Shown here: positions 32,492-41,542 of the stretch, one piece after another
Layout of the letters: the number at the start of each line of letters is the position of its first letter
Position numbering within the stretch: the first letter of the stretch is position 1
NCBI GenBank assembly: GCA_945902745.1
Contig: CAMDNE010000014.1
Coordinates: 1-64,000 of the forward strand
Length of the DNA: 64,000 bases
Direction of reading: 5' to 3'
From: Chitinophaga pinensis
Lineage (GTDB): Bacteria; Bacteroidota; Bacteroidia; Flavobacteriales_D; Crocinitomicaceae
Program-made: the position numbers and the translations under genes
Notes under the pieces: model-generated
Seen by the model: the letters and a program-made list of their open reading frames with translations, nothing else
Databases searched by the model: none
Told to the model about the DNA's origin: nothing

Positions 32492-33091
32492 TTAAATTGC
32501 AGCAGCATATTTCTTTGCTACAACTTCCCAATTAATAACGTTAAAAAAGGCGTTAATATAATCAGGACGACGATTTTGATAATGCAAATAGTAAGCATGT
32601 TCCCAAACGTCCATCGCTAAAATTGGCATTCCTTTGCAACCTTCACCCATTAATGGATTGTCTTGGTTGGCAGTAGAACAAACAACTAATTTTCCGTCTT
32701 CAACACATAACCATGCCCATCCCGATCCGAAACGAGTTGCTCCAGCTTTAGCAAATTCTTCTTTAAACGAAGTAAAAGAACCAAAAGCACTATTAATAGC
32801 GCTCAAAAGCTCACCTGTTGGCTCACCACCAGCATTCGGTGCCATGATTCCCCAAAATAAATTGTGATTCCAAAATCCTCCTCCATTATTTCTAACTGCT
32901 GGTTTATCTTTACAAGCAACTAAAATTTCTTCGATTGATTTTCCTTCTAAATCTGTCCCTGCAATTGCTGCATTAAGATTTGTAGTATAAGCCTGATGAT
33001 GTTTTGAATGGTGAATTTCCATTGTTCTAGCATCAATATGAGGCTCTAATGCATCATAAGCATATGGTAAATTTGATAATTCGAAAGCCAT
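32492..33091 (-). CDS. Fe/Mn superoxide dismutase
   Basis: A 199-residue cytoplasmic enzyme that converts superoxide to hydrogen peroxide and oxygen. All four metal ligands are in place: H27 (MEIHHSKHH), the His of FWNHNLFW, and the Asp and His of MDVWEHAYY. Start [17 protein letters not shown] is nearly the family consensus. [13 protein letters not shown] and the length fit the FeSOD type, but metal use cannot be settled from sequence. GTTG-N20-TAATTTTG at 33169-33138 is a likely promoter. Confidence 0.97.
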   Translation of the reverse strand: MAFELSNLPYAYDALEPHIDARTMEIHHSKHHQAYTTNLNAAIAGTDLEGKSIEEILVACKDKPAVRNNGGGFWNHNLFWGIMAPNAGGEPTGELLSAINSAFGSFTSFKEEFAKAGATRFGSGWAWLCVEDGKLVVCSTANQDNPLMGEGCKGMPILAMDVWEHAYYLHYQNRRPDYINAFFNVINWEVVAKKYAAAI

Positions 33092-33137
33092 ATTTTCTGT
33101 TTTTTTAGAATTTAATTATTCCTTATTTTGAATGATT

Positions 33138-33169
33138 CAAAATTAGAAAAAATACACAAGATTTACAAC
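33138..33169 (-). promoter_or_regulatory. Probable superoxide dismutase promoter
   Basis: On the minus strand GTTG (33169-33166), 20 nt, then TAATTTTG (33145-33138). Perfect -7 box, -33 box with one mismatch, about 40 nt upstream of the expected leader. Confidence 0.45.
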
Positions 33170-33262
33170 CTTCAAAAAAGAGAATATCAATTACTCTACT
33201 AAAATAATATTCTTTTGATAATTAAAATTTAATCGTATTTTTAACTTTTAATCCCTTCAATT

Positions 33263-34996
33263 ATGCAAAAACTTTATACTACACTACTATTGTTGCTTTC
33301 CTTCAATAGTTTCTCACAAATTTGTACAATCGATTATTCACAAACACAAACTGGAATATATCCGGATACTTTGCCGGTAGGAAATGTTGGTCAAGCTTAT
33401 AGTACCGATGTTACTTTTTTCATGCCATTGGATACCATGGGATATGATTTTACCAATTTTCATATCCTTTCTGTCTCGTTGCCAGTTGGATTGAGTTGGC
33501 AATGTAATAATACCGCAACAAACTGTGATTATAATCCACAGGTAAGTCAATATGGTTGTGTAAACATTAGTGGAACGCCATTATTAGCAGGTCAATATGC
33601 TGTTGATGTGACTGTTATAGCAGATTTAACAGTGATTTCTGGTTACCCTTTTGTTTTTCAAATATATTTAGATATTTTACCGAGTAATGTTGTTACATCG
33701 AATACAGGTTTTTCTATGACAGGTGCTGCTGGATGCTCGCCAATAACGGTAGATTTTACGAATAATAACCCAGGTTTACTCGCTTACACATGGAATTTTG
33801 GAAATGGAAACACTTCAACTTTAGAGAATCCAGTTCCTCAAATTTACAATGTTCCTGGCGACTATTTAGTGCAATATCAAGCTTTTGATAACCTTGCAAT
33901 TGTTGATGTCTACACGTTGACGAGTGTTACGATAAATTCAATGAGTAATTATGGCGGTGGTTTCCCTTCATTTGAAAGTGCAGATGCGTTTTTTATTTTA
34001 AAGGAAAATAACAATCCAATCTATCAATCCACAATAATTATGGATACTAATCCTCCAGTAAGTTGGCCAACAAGTATTGTTCTGAACCCAGCAAATATCT
34101 ATTTGATTGAAATTTGGGAAGCAGATGACACAGCTGGTGAAATTGCTTTTTTTGGTGACGATTATATGGGAAATCATACTTTGAATTTAACAAGTTGTGG
34201 TGGGTGTACCGCTGGAACTTCGTCCATTTCATATTCGATTACACATCAAGTTATCAATCCAAGTCCAATAGTAATTTCTGAAGATACTGTGCATGTTTAT
34301 GGTTATCCGCCAACGCCAATAGTTTCTTATGATTCTCCATCACACACTTTGTCAACACCAGATTTGGGATACGGTTATCAATGGTATTTCAATGATAGCC
34401 CGATAAGCGGCGTAACTGCGACATCTTATGTTGTACCTCTATCAGGTGTTTATCACGTTATTGCTATTAACAATACTGGTTGTGTTAGCTTCTCAGATAC
34501 ATTAACTGCTGTGTATTGTAATCCTATAATTAATCCTACCATATCTGTTGGTTCAAATGGAGAATTAATAGCAAATAATGTTCCTGCTGGATATACATTG
34601 CAATGGAGTATTAATGCATTTGAAATTAGCGGTCAAACCAATGATACCATTACAGCTATGATTTCTGGTAATTATTCAGTCGCTATTACCGATTCATTCG
34701 GATGCGTTCATACAACCACTAATTATGCTATTTATATGGGTATAAATGAATCCAATTTAATCAATTGGAATATTTATCCAAACCCTGCCAATGAAACTGT
34801 AACTATTGAAATTAATCAGGATACTGAATTTGAAGCAGTTCAATTAACTGACTTAACTGGTAGAATAGTGAAAGAATGGAATTGGAAGAATACTACAACA
34901 ATGACACTAGATATAAGTGAGATTCCAAGTGGGTATTTTATTCTCAGGATGAAGAGTAAACAAATGGAATGGTCGAGAAAGTTACTAATTGAATAA
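33263..34996 (+). CDS. Secreted PKD-domain protein with T9SS type A sorting domain
   Basis: A 577-residue protein with a signal peptide (residues 1-18, ending NSFSQI). Residues about 25-140 look like a cadherin/immunoglobulin-type fold (LPVGNVGQAYSTDVTF, ISGTPLLAGQYAVDV, as in putative Ig domains). A PKD domain follows at about 155-225 (TWNFGNGNTSTLENP). Further beta-sandwich modules occupy 350-490. The last 80 residues (IYPNPANETVTIEI to the end) are a T9SS type A sorting domain. Predicted surface or released protein, probably binding or structural. A strong terminator follows. Confidence 0.9.
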   Translation: MQKLYTTLLLLLSFNSFSQICTIDYSQTQTGIYPDTLPVGNVGQAYSTDVTFFMPLDTMGYDFTNFHILSVSLPVGLSWQCNNTATNCDYNPQVSQYGCVNISGTPLLAGQYAVDVTVIADLTVISGYPFVFQIYLDILPSNVVTSNTGFSMTGAAGCSPITVDFTNNNPGLLAYTWNFGNGNTSTLENPVPQIYNVPGDYLVQYQAFDNLAIVDVYTLTSVTINSMSNYGGGFPSFESADAFFILKENNNPIYQSTIIMDTNPPVSWPTSIVLNPANIYLIEIWEADDTAGEIAFFGDDYMGNHTLNLTSCGGCTAGTSSISYSITHQVINPSPIVISEDTVHVYGYPPTPIVSYDSPSHTLSTPDLGYGYQWYFNDSPISGVTATSYVVPLSGVYHVIAINNTGCVSFSDTLTAVYCNPIINPTISVGSNGELIANNVPAGYTLQWSINAFEISGQTNDTITAMISGNYSVAITDSFGCVHTTTNYAIYMGINESNLINWNIYPNPANETVTIEINQDTEFEAVQLTDLTGRIVKEWNWKNTTTMTLDISEIPSGYFILRMKSKQMEWSRKLLIE

Positions 34997-35055
34997 TCTA
35001 TTAACTTAAGTTCGATTTTAAAATAGAATTGAAGTTAAAATAGAACATCTTTAAA

Positions 35056-35082
35056 AGAGAAGTGAAAACTTCTCTTTTTTTT
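35056..35082 (+). terminator. Terminator of the PKD-protein gene
   Basis: AGAGAAGT (35056-35063), GAAA tetraloop, ACTTCTCT (35068-35075), then a T run. Perfect 8-bp stem. Confidence 0.9.
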
Positions 35083-36361
35083 ATTTTTTATATTTTCTCA
35101 TATACTTCTCATACAATTCTCGTTGAAAATTGCTGGTTGGCATAAAAACGCCACGAATAATGGCTACATTAACGTGATTGGTTCGCATATCCAATGCATT
35201 TCCTTGGGAAACAAATAGTGTAGCAGATTTCCCCTCCTCAATACTCCCGTATTCTTTGTCAATACCCACAATTTCACATGTACTTAAAGAAATAGATCTA
35301 ATAGCTTGTTCTTCTGTCATTCCATATGCCATTGCTGTCCCAGCTTGAAAAGGAAGATTTCGTGCATTCATCGTTTCCATTGCACCTTCATTTTGAAGAC
35401 AGAATTTTACTCCAGCCTCTTGCAGCATTGCAGGTAAATGATATGGGAAATCAACAGCATCCTCTTCATTTTGCGGAAGACTATGAGTTCTAACCAACAT
35501 CACTGGAATATTTGCATCTTTCAATTTTTTAGTAACCAAATGACTATCGTATCCACCAACAATGACAGGAAAAGGTAAATTAAAATGTATCGAAAAATCA
35601 ATAATATCCTGAAGTTGCTGTAATTCATTTGCATGAATATACACGCGCTTTTCTCCCTTAAAACAAGCAATCATTGCGTCCAATCTCACGTCATTTTGAT
35701 CCTTTTCAGAAGCATTAGTATATCTTTTCGACATTTCAAAAAACTGATAAATAGCTCGTTTTGCTTTTAAATAATTTTCTTTCTTATTCGTTTTTGACAC
35801 CTCATCTGATGTTCCACTTTCACTTGCGCTAACTGGCCAATTAAGGTGAATTCCATCGTCTTGCAAAACTGTTGCATCCTCCCAATTCCAACCATCCAAG
35901 GCCATGATAGATGAAGTTCCAGATATATCTCCTCCACGGGGCGTTGCTTGAGCAAGTAAAACACCGTTTGTGCGAACAGTACTTATTACTTTAGATTCTA
36001 CATTGAAGGCAATTTGTGAACGAATATGGGGATTGTAATCACCAACTTCATCAAAATCTCTCGTTGCGCGAACTGCATCTATTTCAGTTAATCCTAAAGT
36101 AGAATTAGGAGCAATAAAAGCCGGATAAATATGTTGCCCTTGCAAATCAATAATGGTATCCCATTCCTCTTTGTTGTAAGTATAAGCCAAAGAATTTCGA
36201 ACCAATTCAATTTTTCTATTCTTGATTCCAACCAAACCGCTTTCAATTACTTCGCCATTACCAATGTGTAAATAACCATTCAATAAAAGAATAGATTGGC
36301 TTTCTTGAGCGGAAATTTGTCCTATAAGGAAGATAAATATTAATGCTTTAAAATAGTTCAC
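35081..36361 (-). CDS. Secreted amidohydrolase-family protein lacking the metal-binding HxH
   Basis: 426 residues from the GTG at 36361, which yields a clean signal peptide (NYFKALIFIFLIGQISAQ); the open frame extends to 36484 but then overlaps the upstream gene by 113 nt. The fold follows imidazolonepropionase-like amidohydrolases: an N-terminal beta domain (LLLNGYLHIGNGEVIES), a GQHIYPAFIAP strand, and the closing GTAMAYGMTEEQAIRSIS and GSIEEGKSATLFV. Active enzymes have D-x-H-x-H after that strand; here the sequence is APNSTLG. It is probably a non-catalytic partner of the larger amidohydrolase 10 nt upstream. Confidence 0.82.
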   Translation of the reverse strand: MNYFKALIFIFLIGQISAQESQSILLLNGYLHIGNGEVIESGLVGIKNRKIELVRNSLAYTYNKEEWDTIIDLQGQHIYPAFIAPNSTLGLTEIDAVRATRDFDEVGDYNPHIRSQIAFNVESKVISTVRTNGVLLAQATPRGGDISGTSSIMALDGWNWEDATVLQDDGIHLNWPVSASESGTSDEVSKTNKKENYLKAKRAIYQFFEMSKRYTNASEKDQNDVRLDAMIACFKGEKRVYIHANELQQLQDIIDFSIHFNLPFPVIVGGYDSHLVTKKLKDANIPVMLVRTHSLPQNEEDAVDFPYHLPAMLQEAGVKFCLQNEGAMETMNARNLPFQAGTAMAYGMTEEQAIRSISLSTCEIVGIDKEYGSIEEGKSATLFVSQGNALDMRTNHVNVAIIRGVFMPTSNFQRELYEKYMRKYKK

Positions 36362-36371
36362 AGTAGCTAAA

Positions 36372-39300
36372 TTAATGAGTGTTTTCTTCTTCTGACCCTT
36401 CTTCTCCAAGAGTGTCACAATGAAAATGTCTTGTTTTCTTCTTAAAAAAAGGTTTGCTTTCTTCTCCTTTTTCATTTGATTCAAGCATTTTAGAAATAAT
36501 TCTCGCCTTTTCTTGTTGATTATGCGAACGCATTAAATAGTCACGTTGACTATCAAAAAGAATTACACCGTCTACCAACGTCATTTCAACTTTTGCTTCA
36601 ATGCTCAAAGGATTTGCAGTCCAAAGCACAATATCAGCATCTTTTCCCTCTTTCAAACTTCCCATTCTGTCATCCAAATGCAATAATTTTGCTGGATTCA
36701 GTGTCACCATTTTCCAGGCAGCTTCTTCTGTCATTCCACCATACTTCACCCCTTTCGCAGCTTCTTGGTTCAATCGTCTTCCCATTTCAGCATCATCAGA
36801 ATTAATTGCTACAACAAGTCCCATTTCATTCATTATAGCAGCATTATAAGGAATTGCATCGTTTACTTCAAATTTATATGCCCACCAATCAGAAAAAGTC
36901 GAGGCACCAACACCATGAGCTAGCATTTTATCAGCAACTTTATATCCTTCCAAAATATGCGTAAACGTATTAACCTTAAAATTCAATGAATCAGCAACGT
37001 GCATTAACATATTGATTTCAGATTGCACATATGAATGACATGTTATGAATCTTTCAGAACGAAAAATTTCAGATAATACTTCTAATTCTAAATCTTTACG
37101 AGGAGTAATCTTACTATCTAAACCACTCTTTGTATATTTTGCCCATTCATTTTGATAGGCTTGCACGCGCATATAACCATCATAAAAAATCTGTTCAACA
37201 CCCATTCTAGTTTGTGGAAAACGAATTGAATTATTGTCTCCCCAATTTGATTGCTTGACATTCTCCCCTAACGCACATTTTATAAATTTTGGAGCATTTG
37301 GAATAAGTATTTCCTCAGGAGATGAACCCCATTTCAACTTTATAAGAGCAGATTGACCACCAATTGGATTTGCCGATCCATGCAAAAGTTGAGCGGCTGT
37401 AACCCCTCCTGATAATTGTCTGTAAATATTTATATCATCTGGCGTAACAACATCTCCAATGCTTACCTCAGCCGAAATTGCTTGACCACCTTCATTCACT
37501 CCTTTTGAAATAGCGATATGAGAATGTTCATCAATAATTCCAGATGTCACATATTTACCTTTTGCATCAATGACTTTAGCATTGTTGGGAATTATAAAAT
37601 TTCCAGTTCCAACAAAAGTTATTTTTCCGTTTGAAATAATTACGGTAGCATCTTTTAATATTCCCTGAGCTTCATTAGTCCAAACAGTCGCATTTCTAAA
37701 AACAATCGTTTCCTTGGTTGGTTTACTTTCAAATCCATAAGCCATATTCGGGAACCAAATTTTAGCTGAAAAGGACGTGTCTACTTTTGAATCCTTGGAA
37801 TCCGATTTTTTAGTTTCACTGCGATCATTTCTAATTGCCGACCATTGCACCCATTTCCCATTTGGCGTCAATCCGTCTCCCTCAAAAACACCAAATTTGC
37901 TACTCACTTTACCATGAAGACTCATACTTCCTTTCCAATTAGAGTCATCAACATTAAATTGAAGCGTAATATCATCTTCAACAAGTTGAACAAAAACTTT
38001 TTGTATCAAAGTGTCAGGAGTCAAATCTAATTTTTGTGAAATAGTCACAATTTTCCCTGATAACTTATCCCCTTCTCCACTGATTTCGATTGGATATTTT
38101 TTACCGTCAATTAAAATGTTGTATTTACCTGAAACATTGTGCTTAGCAACATCCAGCATTACTTCCTGATCACCCAAAAGCCAGGATTCAATTAATTTTG
38201 ATTCTCCGTGAAAAGGATTTGAAGAATAAATCGAAAAGGAAGCTTTTTTACCTTTCTCTAAGGTCCCAAAGTCAGAATCAATCTTTAACATTTTCGCTGG
38301 TTCAGTTGTTAAAGCAGCCAATGCTTCTCCTTCGGTCAATCCTCGTTCTATTGATTTTCGAACATTCTTCCAAAATCCATCGGCTGATTTCTGACCTAAA
38401 CTTGTGATACAGATTGGTACATTATTTTGCTTTAAAATAAACGGGTTTGATGGCGCCAATTCCCAATGCTTCAATTCGGACAACGGAATTTGTCTTGAAA
38501 CATAAGGATCTTTAACATCAAAAGGCTCTGGGAAATTTATAGGTAAAATAAGCGTATTCGTGCTATTTTTCAACTCATTAATTGCCTCATACTCATTACC
38601 GGAACCCAAATAATTGAATTGGTAGTGAAATTCTTTAGCTATTTTTTCAGCGCGTAAAATTTCCCATTTGTCAGCCGTCTGGAAAACAAAGGGTAAAGTA
38701 ATAGATTCATGCATTTTATCCAACGAAATGTTTGTCTCACTACTTTTACTTTCAATATACCACTTTAAGTCATAAAAAGATTGACGCAATAATGCAATTG
38801 ACCCCATTTGTGATGAAGGGTAAGTTTGCTGAGAAACGCCTTTTTCAAATGAATAAAACTGTGTGCTTTTAGCTTGAATGATCTGTTTGTTTTCATTTTC
38901 AAAGCCAAGTGAAACCAATGTCCCGGAACCTTGCGCTATTCCATCATTCACATGAGTTACAGCAAGTCCAAATCCCATTTTCATTAACGCTTCATTTGCT
39001 TTTGCATCTATTTGATACACTAAATTAGCCTCCGTTTCTGGATGAATTGACTCATTCCAATAATAAGCTCCTTTTTTCGAACTTTCAAGCTGTGGTCTAT
39101 TTGAATGATTGCTCCCATTTGGCTTAGGTAAACCAACGGAAGAAATGGTTTCAATAAATGACGCCACAATTGTCATCCCTTCACAATCGATAACTACTGC
39201 ATCATCGGGAGGAAAAACTAACATTCCAACCTCAACAATTTTATCACCTTCAATTAGAATAGTACCATTTTCAATTGTTTTAGATGGAGACACAATAATT

Positions 39301-39416
39301 CGTGCATTTTTAAAAGCGACAAATTTTGACTTTGAGTTAATAGTGCCATTCTGAGGAATAAGTTGACTCCAAGAGAAACAGGCTGTTAACAAGAATAAAA
39401 GTAAAAAATACTTCAT
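36372..39416 (-). CDS. Secreted double amidohydrolase (imidazolonepropionase-like)
   Basis: A 1014-residue protein with a signal peptide (residues 1-17). It contains two amidohydrolase modules. The first (about 25-430) has the fold markers (GTILIEGDKIVEVG, GTLEKGKKASFSIY) but lacks HxH (VASFIETISSVG). The second (about 570-975) is intact: H631/H633 in IIDEHSHIA, later His residues in FITCHSYV and NTFTHILEG, and the Asp in AINSDDAEM. It may hydrolyse cyclic amides or peptides in the periplasm. A linker of about 130 residues joins the modules. The downstream gene (35081) adds a third, degenerate module. Confidence 0.9.
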   Translation of the reverse strand: MKYFLLLFLLTACFSWSQLIPQNGTINSKSKFVAFKNARIIVSPSKTIENGTILIEGDKIVEVGMLVFPPDDAVVIDCEGMTIVASFIETISSVGLPKPNGSNHSNRPQLESSKKGAYYWNESIHPETEANLVYQIDAKANEALMKMGFGLAVTHVNDGIAQGSGTLVSLGFENENKQIIQAKSTQFYSFEKGVSQQTYPSSQMGSIALLRQSFYDLKWYIESKSSETNISLDKMHESITLPFVFQTADKWEILRAEKIAKEFHYQFNYLGSGNEYEAINELKNSTNTLILPINFPEPFDVKDPYVSRQIPLSELKHWELAPSNPFILKQNNVPICITSLGQKSADGFWKNVRKSIERGLTEGEALAALTTEPAKMLKIDSDFGTLEKGKKASFSIYSSNPFHGESKLIESWLLGDQEVMLDVAKHNVSGKYNILIDGKKYPIEISGEGDKLSGKIVTISQKLDLTPDTLIQKVFVQLVEDDITLQFNVDDSNWKGSMSLHGKVSSKFGVFEGDGLTPNGKWVQWSAIRNDRSETKKSDSKDSKVDTSFSAKIWFPNMAYGFESKPTKETIVFRNATVWTNEAQGILKDATVIISNGKITFVGTGNFIIPNNAKVIDAKGKYVTSGIIDEHSHIAISKGVNEGGQAISAEVSIGDVVTPDDINIYRQLSGGVTAAQLLHGSANPIGGQSALIKLKWGSSPEEILIPNAPKFIKCALGENVKQSNWGDNNSIRFPQTRMGVEQIFYDGYMRVQAYQNEWAKYTKSGLDSKITPRKDLELEVLSEIFRSERFITCHSYVQSEINMLMHVADSLNFKVNTFTHILEGYKVADKMLAHGVGASTFSDWWAYKFEVNDAIPYNAAIMNEMGLVVAINSDDAEMGRRLNQEAAKGVKYGGMTEEAAWKMVTLNPAKLLHLDDRMGSLKEGKDADIVLWTANPLSIEAKVEMTLVDGVILFDSQRDYLMRSHNQQEKARIISKMLESNEKGEESKPFFKKKTRHFHCDTLGEEGSEEENTH

Positions 39417-39516
39417 GTTTGGTAGCTAAAATAGAGTGTGAATTTAATCAAAACACTCGATTTAACAGTTTTAGCCCCAGAAAGTTTTTTTATGTATTTT
39501 TGTAAAAAAAGAAAAT

Positions 39517-39957
39517 ATGTATAGCGGATTATTACACACACACTCTGGATTGCGTTGGATAGCTTTAATTTTATTAATTGTAGCCATTTTGAATGCGTTA
39601 ACTTCTAAAGGGAAAGACACATATGTGAAAAAAGATAAAATGATTAATCTATTCACAATGATAAGTTTGCATACCCAACTTTTAATTGGATTAATTCTAT
39701 ATTTTATTTCACCAAAAGTTCAATTTTCAAAAGGTTGGATGGCAGATGCTGGTTTAAGATTTCATGGCATGGAGCATTTAGTAGGGATGATTTTAGCGAT
39801 TGTTATCATAACAATTGGGCGCAAGAAGGCTGAAAAAGCTGCGACCAATGATTTGAAGCATTCAAAAATAATTACGTGGTACACACTTGGTTTGATATTA
39901 ATTCTTGCATTTATTCCTTGGCCTTTTAGAGAAGTATTAGGTGGAGCATGGTTTTAA
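39517..39957 (+). CDS. Four-helix membrane protein, cytochrome b-like
   Basis: A 146-residue protein with four transmembrane helices (about 12-28, 47-65, 85-103, 119-136). Conserved-looking histidines lie at or near the membrane: H7 and H9 in LLHTHSGLRW, one in ISLHTQ, and two in RFHGMEHLVG. Bacteroidota proteins of this type are often labelled cytochrome b-like, and paired histidines could hold heme, but that is unproven. The gene overlaps the following cytochrome c gene by 10 nt, supporting a redox role. Confidence 0.75.
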   Translation: MYSGLLHTHSGLRWIALILLIVAILNALTSKGKDTYVKKDKMINLFTMISLHTQLLIGLILYFISPKVQFSKGWMADAGLRFHGMEHLVGMILAIVIITIGRKKAEKAATNDLKHSKIITWYTLGLILILAFIPWPFREVLGGAWF

Positions 39958-40277
39958 AAATCTGTTTTTCTAGTTTACTGCTAGTTTCTTGTTTTTCCTG
40001 TAGTTCAAATGGAACTGTAGAAAAAACGAATGAAAAAGGAGCTAAAATTCAGCCAACAGCGCAAGACTTATATATTGAACATTGCTCGATTTGTCACGGA
40101 AGTGATGGAAAATTAGGTGCAGCTGGAGCGAAGGACTTAACCCAATCAAAACTTTCTTCTGTTGAAGTTCAAAAGCGTATTGAGAAAGGTAAAAATGGTA
40201 TGCCACCTATGAAAGAATTATTAGGATCTAAAAAGAACATTACTTCTATGACGGAATATGTTCTTCGAATGAGATAA
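39948..40277 (+). CDS. Cytochrome c lipoprotein
   Basis: A 109-residue protein. A lipoprotein-type signal (LLLVSCFSC) is followed by a short linker and one class I cytochrome c domain: heme motif CSICH (near residue 46-50) and NGMPPM with the axial Met. It is probably attached to the outer face of the inner membrane and transfers electrons. Overlaps the membrane protein gene by 10 nt and is followed 4 nt later by hflX. Confidence 0.9.
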   Translation: MVLKICFSSLLLVSCFSCSSNGTVEKTNEKGAKIQPTAQDLYIEHCSICHGSDGKLGAAGAKDLTQSKLSSVEVQKRIEKGKNGMPPMKELLGSKKNITSMTEYVLRMR

Positions 40278-40281
40278 CGTT

Positions 40282-41481
40282 ATGCAAGAAGGACATGTAA
40301 CCGTTGATGCGGTTGAAGAAAATTGTATTTTAGTTGGAGTAATTACACCTTCTTTAAAGGAAGAAACTGCACTTGAATATTTGGATGAACTTGAGTTTTT
40401 GGCTGAAACAGCAGGAGCAACAACAATTAAGAAATTCTTGCAAAAATTACCGATGATCCATCCAAGAACATTTGTTGGAACTGGTAAATTGCAAGAAATC
40501 AAAGAATACATAAAAGAAAACAATATAGAATTGGTCATTTTTGATGACGAACTTTCACCATCTCAACTTAGAAATATTGAACGTGAATTGGAATGTAAAA
40601 TTCTTGATCGCAATATATTAATCTTGGATATTTTTGCGAGTCGTGCACGTTCCTCTCATGCTAAAACGCAAGTTGAATTGGCTCAACTCCAATATATGTT
40701 GCCCCGATTAACACGATTGTGGACGCACTTAGAACGACAAAAAGGGGGAATTGGATTAAGGGGACCTGGTGAATCACAAATTGAATCAGATCGTCGAATC
40801 ATTCAAACAAGGATCTCTTTAATGAAAGAGAAATTGAAGGAAATTGACAAACAAATGTCGATTCAGCGAGGTAATCGTGGACAATTGGTTCGCGTTGCAC
40901 TTGTTGGCTATACCAATGTTGGAAAAAGTACGATCATGAATCTGCTTTCTAAATCTGACGTATTTGCTGAGAATAAATTATTCGCAACGTTGGATACAAC
41001 GGTTCGTAAGGTAGTTATTGAGAATTTACCGTTTCTTTTAACTGATACTGTTGGATTTATTCGCAAGCTGCCTCATCAGTTGGTTGAATCCTTTAAATCA
41101 ACTTTAGATGAAGTTAGAGAAGCTGATTTGTTAATTCATATTATTGATATTTCGCATCCTAATTTTGAGGATCAATATAATGTTGTCAATGAAACACTGA
41201 ATGAACTCGATAAAACAGAAAAACCAGTAATCCTTGTTTTTAATAAAATTGATGCTTATAAACCTGTTGCGCAAATAGAAAATGATCCAAATCCTCCTAC
41301 AGAAGAAAATTATTCTTTAGAGGATTTAAAAAAATCTTGGATGGCAAAAATGAACAATACAAATTGTGTTTTTATTTCTGCGCAAGACAAAGAAAATATT
41401 GAAGAATTGAAAACTGTTATTTACGAAGAAGTAAAACGAGTGTTTAAAATTAGATACCCATACAACAACTTCTTGTACTAG
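40282..41481 (+). CDS. hflX: GTPase HflX, ribosome-associated
   Basis: A 399-residue GTPase. The N-terminal glycine-rich HflX domain (about 15-185) has FVGTGKLQEI and the hallmark KGGIGLRGPGESQIE. The G domain (about 195-390) has G1 GYTNVGKST, G3 DTVGF and G4 FNKID. HflX splits or rescues stalled and heat-damaged ribosomes. Third gene of a tight run with the cytochrome genes, although the functions seem unrelated. A perfect bidirectional terminator follows. Confidence 0.96.
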   Translation: MQEGHVTVDAVEENCILVGVITPSLKEETALEYLDELEFLAETAGATTIKKFLQKLPMIHPRTFVGTGKLQEIKEYIKENNIELVIFDDELSPSQLRNIERELECKILDRNILILDIFASRARSSHAKTQVELAQLQYMLPRLTRLWTHLERQKGGIGLRGPGESQIESDRRIIQTRISLMKEKLKEIDKQMSIQRGNRGQLVRVALVGYTNVGKSTIMNLLSKSDVFAENKLFATLDTTVRKVVIENLPFLLTDTVGFIRKLPHQLVESFKSTLDEVREADLLIHIIDISHPNFEDQYNVVNETLNELDKTEKPVILVFNKIDAYKPVAQIENDPNPPTEENYSLEDLKKSWMAKMNNTNCVFISAQDKENIEELKTVIYEEVKRVFKIRYPYNNFLY

Positions 41482-41493
41482 GTTTTATTCCAT

Positions 41494-41530
41494 AAAAAAG
41501 CCTCGATTAAAAAATAATCGAGGCTTTTTT
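41494..41530. terminator. Bidirectional terminator between hflX and the type B surface protein
   Basis: AAAAAAGCCTCGATTA (41494-41509), loop AAAAA, then the exact complement ending in TTTTTT (41515-41530). A 16-bp perfect stem serving two convergent genes. Confidence 0.95.
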
Positions 41531-41542
41531 GTTTACTTATTT

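Noticed and set aside
36362-36484. Start of the 35081 amidohydrolase at 36484
   Set aside because: It would overlap the upstream gene by 113 nt with a Lys-rich, non-signal N-terminus; the GTG at 36361 gives a normal signal peptide.
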